Shown: positions 13,502-18,526 of the stretch, piece by piece
Numbering within the stretch: position 1 is the first letter of the stretch
Layout of the letters: each line of letters starts with the position of its first letter
Assembly (NCBI GenBank): GCA_937901105.1
Contig: CALCHD010000229.1
Coordinates: forward strand, 1 to 18,526
Direction: 5' to 3'
DNA from: an uncultured Bacteroidales bacterium
GTDB taxonomy: Bacteria; Bacteroidota; Bacteroidia; Bacteroidales; UBA932
DNA: 18,526 nt
Made by a program: the position numbers and the translations under genes
The notes under the pieces: generated by a model
What the model saw: only the letters and a program-made list of their open reading frames with translations
Told to the model about the DNA's origin: nothing
The model's database searches: none

Positions 13502-14848
13502 ATGAAAGAGTATATACAGAAAAATGAAGAGAGATTCTTGGAGGAATTGTTTGAGATTCTGCGCATTCCAAGCATCAGCTCATTGGAGGAGAACAAGGGT
13601 GACATGGTAACTTGCGCCAATAAGCTTGTAGAGCTTCTTTTGGCTGCCGGTGCAGACAGTGCTGCGGTTTATGAGACTGCGGGTCATCCTGTAGTTTTTG
13701 GTGAGAAGAAAGTGGATCCTGCTCTTCCTACAGTTTTGGTTTATGGCCACTATGATGTGCAGCCTGTAGATCCTATCAACCTTTGGAAATCACAGCCTTT
13801 TGAACCTGAGATCCGTGACGGTGCAATTTATGCGCGCGGAGCAAATGATGACAAGGGCCAGCTGTTCATGCATGTTAAGGCGTTTGAGTATCTTGTTAAA
13901 GAGGGCAAATTGCGCCACAATATAAAATTCATCCTTGAGGGTGAGGAGGAGATTGGTTCACCTTCACTTGCTGCTTGGGCTACTGAGCACAAGGAGATGC
14001 TTGCATGTGATGTGATCCTTGTTTCTGATACAACAATGATTTCAGAGAAGGTTCCAAGCATCAACTGCGGTATGAGAGGCTTGGCTTACCTTGAAGTTGA
14101 GGTTACAGGCCCTAACAAAGACCTTCACAGCGGTCACTACGGTGGAGCGGTACACAACCCAATCAATGCCCTTTGTACAATGATTGACTCTTTGATTGAT
14201 GAGAAGGGCCACATTACTGTTGAGGGCTTCTATGACAACGTTGTTGAGCTTTCTGCTGAGGACCGTGCAATGTTCGCACGTGCTCCATTTGATATGGAGG
14301 AGTACAAGGAGTCTTTGGATATTGAGGAGGTTAAAGGTGAGGAGGGCTACTCTACACTTGAGAGAACCGGTATCCGTCCTTGTCTTGATGTGAACGGTAT
14401 CTGGGGCGGCTATATTGGAGAGGGTGCAAAGACAGTACTTCCTTCGGTTGCCCATGCAAAGATCTCAATGAGACTTGTCCCTAACCAGGATTGCGAGGAG
14501 ATTGCCCAAAAGTTTGAGAAACACTTCTACAAGATTGCCCCTAAGACAGTTAAGGTTAAGGTTACCCCTCATCATGGCGGTAACGGATTCCTTATGCCAA
14601 TTTCATCTCCAGCTTACAAGGCTGCTGCAAAGGCTGTTGAGGAGGTTTATGGAATTGAGCCTGTACCAAGCCGCGGCGGCGGAAGTATTCCAATCCTTGC
14701 AGACCTGCAGAAGATCCTTAATGTAAATCCATTGCTTATGGGCTTTGGCCTTGAGAGGGATACCATCCACTCTCCAAATGAGAGCTACCTTTTGAGCCAG
14801 TTCCGCAAAGGAATGGAGTCAATTGCACTGTTCTATAAATACTATTAG
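13502..14848 (+). CDS. M20 family metallo-dipeptidase
   Basis: A 448-residue di-zinc peptidase of the M20 CNDP-like group, expected in the cytosol (no signal peptide), cleaving dipeptides or short peptides. Metal and catalytic residues: His83 and Asp85 in GHYDVQP, Asp116 in GANDDKG, Glu149 (base) and Glu150 in EGEEEIGSP, Asp176 in VSDTTM, and His423 in DTIHSPNE. The dimerisation insert (about 195-375) includes HSGHYGG. It follows clpX by 13 bp and precedes pyrF by 4 bp, so all are likely on one transcript; it could finish off peptides released by ClpXP, but that link is inferred from position only. Confidence 0.93.
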   Translation: MKEYIQKNEERFLEELFEILRIPSISSLEENKGDMVTCANKLVELLLAAGADSAAVYETAGHPVVFGEKKVDPALPTVLVYGHYDVQPVDPINLWKSQPFEPEIRDGAIYARGANDDKGQLFMHVKAFEYLVKEGKLRHNIKFILEGEEEIGSPSLAAWATEHKEMLACDVILVSDTTMISEKVPSINCGMRGLAYLEVEVTGPNKDLHSGHYGGAVHNPINALCTMIDSLIDEKGHITVEGFYDNVVELSAEDRAMFARAPFDMEEYKESLDIEEVKGEEGYSTLERTGIRPCLDVNGIWGGYIGEGAKTVLPSVAHAKISMRLVPNQDCEEIAQKFEKHFYKIAPKTVKVKVTPHHGGNGFLMPISSPAYKAAAKAVEEVYGIEPVPSRGGGSIPILADLQKILNVNPLLMGFGLERDTIHSPNESYLLSQFRKGMESIALFYKYY

Positions 14849-14852
14849 AATT

Positions 14853-15662
14853 ATGACATACACAGAACTATACGAGCAGATTAAAGCCAAGAAATCATTC
14901 TTGTGCGTAGGATTGGACTCAGATCCAACCCTTTTCCCGGAGTGCCTTAAAGGTGTAGAGAACCCAATCTTTGAGTTCAACAAGGCAATCATTGATGCTA
15001 CTGCACCTTACACTGTAGCATACAAGCCAAACACCGCCTTCTATGAGGCAGAGGGCCTTGACGGCTGGAAACAGCTTGAGATGACAGTGAAGTACATTAA
15101 AGAGAAATACCCTGAGATCCTTATCATTGCAGATGCAAAGCGCGGTGATATTGGAAACACTGCAAAACGTTATGCAAAATGCTTCTTTGAGAGCATGCCA
15201 TGCGACGCTGTAACCCTTGCACCTTATATGGGTAAGGATTCAGTGCAGCCGTTCCTTGATTACAAAGGCAAATGGTCTGTAGTGCTGGCACTTACCTCAA
15301 ACGCAAGCGCAAACGACTTTGAGATGCTTTCTGTGGGTGAAATGCCTCTATATGAGAAGGTAATTAAAACCACAATGAGCTGGGGCAGCCAGGAGGACAT
15401 CATGTTTGTAGTGGGAGCAACCCGTCCGGAGAAACTTGCGGAGATCCGCCAGTATTGTCCCGACAACTTCTTCCTTGTTCCAGGCGTAGGCGCCCAGGGC
15501 GGCACAGTTGACGAGGTAGCCAAATATGGCCTAAACTCTCACTGCGGTCTGTTGGTGAACTCTTCACGCGGAATCATCTTTGCAGACAAGAGCGAAAACT
15601 TTGCAGCAGTTGCCGGCGAGAAGGCAAAAGAGCTTGCAGACCAGATGGCAAAATGGTTGTAG
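14853..15662 (+). CDS. pyrF: Orotidine 5'-phosphate decarboxylase, class 2
   Basis: A 269-residue enzyme for the last step of UMP synthesis, converting OMP to UMP. The catalytic motif is ADAKRGDIGNTA (93-104; Asp94, Lys96, Asp99), with the substrate lysine Lys58 in YKPN and the phosphate-loop region PGVGAQGG (210-217) and NSSRG (236-240). Length and motif place it in the longer class-2 subgroup. The open frame extends 10 codons upstream into the peptidase gene; the ATG at 14853, 4 bp after that gene's stop, is the natural start. It is followed by a clear terminator. Confidence 0.95.
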   Translation: MTYTELYEQIKAKKSFLCVGLDSDPTLFPECLKGVENPIFEFNKAIIDATAPYTVAYKPNTAFYEAEGLDGWKQLEMTVKYIKEKYPEILIIADAKRGDIGNTAKRYAKCFFESMPCDAVTLAPYMGKDSVQPFLDYKGKWSVVLALTSNASANDFEMLSVGEMPLYEKVIKTTMSWGSQEDIMFVVGATRPEKLAEIRQYCPDNFFLVPGVGAQGGTVDEVAKYGLNSHCGLLVNSSRGIIFADKSENFAAVAGEKAKELADQMAKWL

Positions 15663-15684
15663 GAATCTGCTGAGATTTTTATTG

Positions 15685-15712
15685 GAGCACCCGTGATGGG
15701 TGCTCTTTTTTT
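15685..15712 (+). terminator. Rho-independent terminator of the clpPX-M20-pyrF cluster
   Basis: GAGCACCC (15685-15692), loop GTGAT and GGGTGCTC (15698-15705) form an 8-bp stem followed by seven T, 22 bp after the pyrF stop. Confidence 0.92.
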
Positions 15713-15764
15713 GTGCTTTGAAAGAAACTCATTGCATGGTCCCAACGGGGTACTGATGCAAACT

Positions 15765-16586
15765 TTACAGCACATACCTGATCCCCTTGAAAGGATATGT
15801 CTGCACGGAGCCGTCCTGGTGCTCAAGGATTACACAGCCGTAAGGATCAACACCTGTGATGCGGGCGGTGATGGTTCTGCCGGCGGCCATTTTTTCTGCT
15901 GGCATGTCTGCCGGAGCATTTGCATCAATCTCTATGAACTGGTGCCATTGGTTGAACCTGTAGAGGCAATCAAGATACTCCCGGTTTAGCTCTTTGGCAA
16001 ACCCCTCCTCAAGTTCTTCGTATGCAGTGAAAATATAGCCCAACAGCTGGGAAAGTTCTTCCCGACGGTCATATGTTCCATCCGGCACACTGGCAGATGC
16101 GGCGCCGGAAGATGCAAGCGCTTCTGTCTCCAGCAGCAGCGATGTGGGGTTGGGGGCGTCTGACATAAATTCCCTCTGGTTGAGGTTGAGCCCTATTCCA
16201 ATTATGCTTGCTGACAATTTGTCACCGCTTATGGAGTGCTCTATGAGCATGCCGCAGATTTTTTTGTTCCCGATGTATATATCATTGGGCCATTTTATCT
16301 GGGCGGGCAGTCCCTTGCTGCAAAGGTATCTGCATACCCCTATGGCAGCCACTTCTGATATGGCAAACTGCTGTGCAGGGGAGAGGAATGTTGGCTTGAA
16401 AAGTATTGAGAATGTGAGGTTTTCGGCCGGCTTGCTTTCCCATTTGTTGCCTCTCTGGCCTCTTCCTGCTGTCTGAAAATCTGCAATCCACACTGTCCCT
16501 TCAGCCGCATTGGCCATTTCTCTTGCAGCTTGGGTGTTTGTGGAGTCTATGGTTTGGTACCACTTTATGTCAACATTTTTCTCCAT
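15765..16586 (-). CDS. birA: Biotin--[acetyl-CoA-carboxylase] ligase, monofunctional
   Basis: A 273-residue enzyme that makes biotinyl-AMP and transfers biotin to carrier proteins. Motifs: DSTN (14-17), the adenylate loop GRGQRGNKW (41-49), KWPNDI (98-103) and KKICGMLIE (108-116). The N-terminal DNA-binding domain of E. coli BirA is absent, so it should not be a repressor. A variable Ala/Ser-rich stretch (about 156-170) links the catalytic core to the small C-terminal domain. The start MEKNVDIKWY is preferred over an ATG 14 codons upstream, which would fall inside the divergent promoter region. Its 3' end is 52 bp from the pyrF terminator. Confidence 0.92.
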   Translation of the reverse strand: MEKNVDIKWYQTIDSTNTQAAREMANAAEGTVWIADFQTAGRGQRGNKWESKPAENLTFSILFKPTFLSPAQQFAISEVAAIGVCRYLCSKGLPAQIKWPNDIYIGNKKICGMLIEHSISGDKLSASIIGIGLNLNQREFMSDAPNPTSLLLETEALASSGAASASVPDGTYDRREELSQLLGYIFTAYEELEEGFAKELNREYLDCLYRFNQWHQFIEIDANAPADMPAEKMAAGRTITARITGVDPYGCVILEHQDGSVQTYPFKGIRYVL

Positions 16587-16612
16587 AATTATATTTGGCG
16601 AAATATTTGCAG

Positions 16613-16620
16613 TATCTTTG
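16613..16620 (+). promoter_or_regulatory. -7 element for rsfS-ftsH
   Basis: TATCTTTG is an exact TAnnTTTG, 41 bp before the rsfS start. The upstream half is poor: TTTG occurs at 16594-16597, only 15 bp away. It lies beside the oppositely oriented birA element. Confidence 0.6.
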
Positions 16621-16625
16621 CAAAG

Positions 16626-16656
16626 CAAAATTAATGATTTACACTTAAAATTTAAA
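16626..16656 (-). promoter_or_regulatory. birA promoter
   Basis: On the minus strand TTTA, a 19-bp spacer and TAATTTTG (plus 16626-16633) match the Bacteroidota promoter with one change. The element is about 40 bp before the birA ATG at 16586. Confidence 0.55.
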
Positions 16657-16660
16657 GAAA

Positions 16661-17119
16661 GTGGCTACTAAAAAAGAGACAACAAAAGCAGCTTCCCTTA
16701 AGAAGAGAGTGGCAGCTAAAAAGGCAACAGCAGTGAAAGAAGAGAAAGTGGTGGAGATTTTGGGCCCTACAGAATTGGCAATCAAGACTATCGTTGAGGC
16801 TATTCAGGATAAGAAAGGCAAGAATGTGTGTACTTTGGATTTGTCGGGAATAGGAACATCAATTTGCGACCATTTTGTTATCTGTAATGCAGATTCTACT
16901 CCTGCAGTTCTTGCGATTGCAGACAATATTGAGGAGGAGATGCTTGTAAAATGCAATACAAAGGTGTTGCGTCAGCAGGGTAAGGAGAATGCTTTCTGGA
17001 TCATTATGGACTATTCTGATATTGTTGTGCATATTTTCCAGACAGAGTACAGGGAGTTCTACCGTTTGGAGGACTTGTGGGCAGATGCCGTTAAGAAAGT
17101 ATACGAAGACGAGGAGTAA
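16661..17119 (+). CDS. rsfS: Ribosome silencing factor RsfS
   Basis: A 152-residue protein that binds uL14 on the large ribosomal subunit and blocks subunit joining in starvation or stationary phase. The RsfS domain (about 37-148) shows DHFVICNADS (70-79), WIIMDYSDIVVHIF (113-126) and REFYRLEDLW (131-140). A Lys/Ala-rich extension of about 30 residues precedes it. Translation appears to begin at GTG (16661); no in-frame ATG lies close upstream of the domain, and the Lys-rich extension reads naturally from there. ftsH starts 3 bp after its stop, so the two are surely cotranscribed. Confidence 0.93.
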   Translation: MATKKETTKAASLKKRVAAKKATAVKEEKVVEILGPTELAIKTIVEAIQDKKGKNVCTLDLSGIGTSICDHFVICNADSTPAVLAIADNIEEEMLVKCNTKVLRQQGKENAFWIIMDYSDIVVHIFQTEYREFYRLEDLWADAVKKVYEDEE

Positions 17120-17122
17120 AAA

Positions 17123-18526
17123 ATGGCTAATAAGAAACAGCAGAAACAGCAAAAACCAAAATTCAGTGCAGTATGGATATATGTGCCTCTATTGTTTATG
17201 ATAGGGTATATGTATTTCTTTGGTGCAAATGGGGGAGATCCTGTTAAGAAAGAGTGGTTTGAGGTAAAGGAGCAGATGATTCCGCAGGGAGATGTGGAGA
17301 AGATTACATTTGTTTCCAATGAAAAGTTGGCAGAGGTTACCATCAAGAAGGACAGCCTTTCAAAGTACAAGAACATGTTTGGAGGGAGGGAGCCTAAATA
17401 CGGCCCTCATTTCTTCTTCAAGGTGTCGGGAAATTTTGAGGCTGAACAGCAGTTTGAGCAGGCCAGAGCGGCGTTGCCGGAAGACAAGCGCTTTTCTGTA
17501 GAGATTGAGGAGAGGACAAACTATCTTGGCAAGGCCTTGGACTGGCTTCTGTTCCCTCTTATACTTTTGGCATTGTGGTTCTTCTTCTTGCGCAACATGT
17601 CAAAGAATGTTGGAGGAGGTGCAAACGGTGGCGGTATTTTCAATGTTGGAAAATCGCAGGCAAAACTGTTTGACAAGGACAACAATACCAAGGTTACATT
17701 CAAGGATGTGGCTGGCCTTGAGGAGGCAAAGATTGAGGTGATGGAGATTGTGGATTTCTTGCGCAATCCTGCAAAATATACAGCGCTTGGTGGAAAGATT
17801 CCTAAAGGAGCTTTGCTTGTAGGTCCTCCGGGCACCGGAAAGACCTTGTTGGCAAAGGCCGTTGCTGGAGAGGCAAATGTACCTTTCTTCTCAATTTCAG
17901 GTTCTGATTTTGTGGAGATGTTCGTAGGTGTGGGTGCTTCGAGGGTAAGGGATCTGTTCAAGCAGGCTAAAGAGAAGGCTCCATGTATCGTGTTCATTGA
18001 TGAGATTGATGCGGTAGGCAGGGCCAGAGGCAAGAATACCGGCTTCTCTTCAAATGACGAGAGGGAGAATACCCTTAACCAGCTTCTTACCGAGATGGAC
18101 GGTTTTGGCACAAACAGCGGTGTAATCATCCTTGCTGCCACCAACCGTGCTGATATCCTTGACAAGGCATTGATGCGTGCCGGCAGGTTCGACCGCCAGA
18201 TATATGTTGATCTTCCTGAACTCAAGGAGAGGGAGGAGGTATTTAAGGTGCACCTTGCAAAGCTTAAGCTTGATCCCAATCTTGATACTTCGTTCCTGGC
18301 TAAGCAGACTCCAGGGTTTTCAGGTGCAGATATAGCGAATGTCTGCAACGAGGCGGCCCTTATTGCTGCCAGAAACAACAAGAAGTTTGTGGAGAAACAG
18401 GATTTCTTGGATGCAATTGACCGTATTGTGGGCGGTTTGGAGAAGAAGAGCAAGATTATCCCTCCTGCAGAGAAGAGGACAATTGCGTTCCATGAGGCTG
18501 GTCATGCTACTGTAAGCTGGCTTCTT
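17123..18526 (+). CDS. ftsH: ATP-dependent zinc metalloprotease FtsH (3' end missing)
   Basis: The first 468 residues of a membrane-anchored AAA+ protease that degrades membrane and short-lived cytosolic proteins; the frame is open to the window edge. After a Lys/Gln-rich N-terminus come membrane helix 1 (about 14-33), a periplasmic domain (about 35-138) and helix 2 (about 139-157). The AAA module has Walker A GPPGTGKT (234-241), pore residue Phe267 in MFVGVG, Walker B IVFIDE (289-294), and arginine fingers in RAGRFDR (352-358). The zinc motif HEAGH is at 457-461, seven residues before the cut. Catalytic-domain completeness cannot be judged. The ATG lies 3 bp after rsfS. Confidence 0.96.
   Translation, partial: MANKKQQKQQKPKFSAVWIYVPLLFMIGYMYFFGANGGDPVKKEWFEVKEQMIPQGDVEKITFVSNEKLAEVTIKKDSLSKYKNMFGGREPKYGPHFFFKVSGNFEAEQQFEQARAALPEDKRFSVEIEERTNYLGKALDWLLFPLILLALWFFFLRNMSKNVGGGANGGGIFNVGKSQAKLFDKDNNTKVTFKDVAGLEEAKIEVMEIVDFLRNPAKYTALGGKIPKGALLVGPPGTGKTLLAKAVAGEANVPFFSISGSDFVEMFVGVGASRVRDLFKQAKEKAPCIVFIDEIDAVGRARGKNTGFSSNDERENTLNQLLTEMDGFGTNSGVIILAATNRADILDKALMRAGRFDRQIYVDLPELKEREEVFKVHLAKLKLDPNLDTSFLAKQTPGFSGADIANVCNEAALIAARNNKKFVEKQDFLDAIDRIVGGLEKKSKIIPPAEKRTIAFHEAGHATVSWLL

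Noticed and set aside
17521..18453. 310-codon minus-strand frame opposite ftsH
   Set aside because: The plus strand carries complete FtsH AAA and zinc motifs. The antisense frame is Ser/Pro/Phe-rich and results from codon bias in ftsH.

Overview
The window looks like a chromosomal segment of a Bacteroidales-type member of the Bacteroidota. Several genes have a TAnnTTTG element upstream, some with a TTTG-like element about 19-20 bp further up, and Shine-Dalgarno sites are mostly weak. The gene set also fits: class-2 PyrF, a long ClpP with ClpX in overlap, a DUF6624 secreted protein, an RsfS-FtsH pair divergent from a monofunctional BirA. No tRNA, rRNA, CRISPR array or transposase is visible. 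Species or family cannot be fixed from the sequence alone.

Left part (1-5300) is accessory in character. A partial minus-strand membrane protein runs off the left edge. A 459-bp non-coding, G-rich interval follows, then an SDR oxidoreductase with an odd Gly/His/Cys insert, a secreted DUF6624 protein, a convergent small XRE regulator, and a tight four-gene cluster at 3366-4904. That cluster joins a DUF4160/DUF2442 pair (a toxin-antitoxin-like module) to a small membrane protein and an ABC ATPase. Two related ~140-bp elements with imperfect inverted ends sit at 526-666 and 4972-5110; neither is coding.

Middle part (5290-11366): ferritin and a long-chain acyl-CoA synthetase on the minus strand, then trigger factor on the plus strand with a clear terminator. 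Nine bases after that terminator's T-run begins a seven-unit 51-bp tandem repeat (9406-9771) in which most units can form a 7-bp-stem hairpin. A secreted TPR protein and a convergent Spy-like envelope protein follow.

Right part (11508-18526) is housekeeping: clpP-clpX-M20 peptidase-pyrF in one direction, ending in a terminator, then birA on the minus strand facing away from rsfS-ftsH, with overlapping divergent promoters. FtsH is cut by the window end just after its HEAGH zinc motif. The functional theme is protein folding and turnover (trigger factor, ClpXP, a peptidase, FtsH), with the repeats and the toxin-antitoxin/ABC cluster as the least conventional parts.
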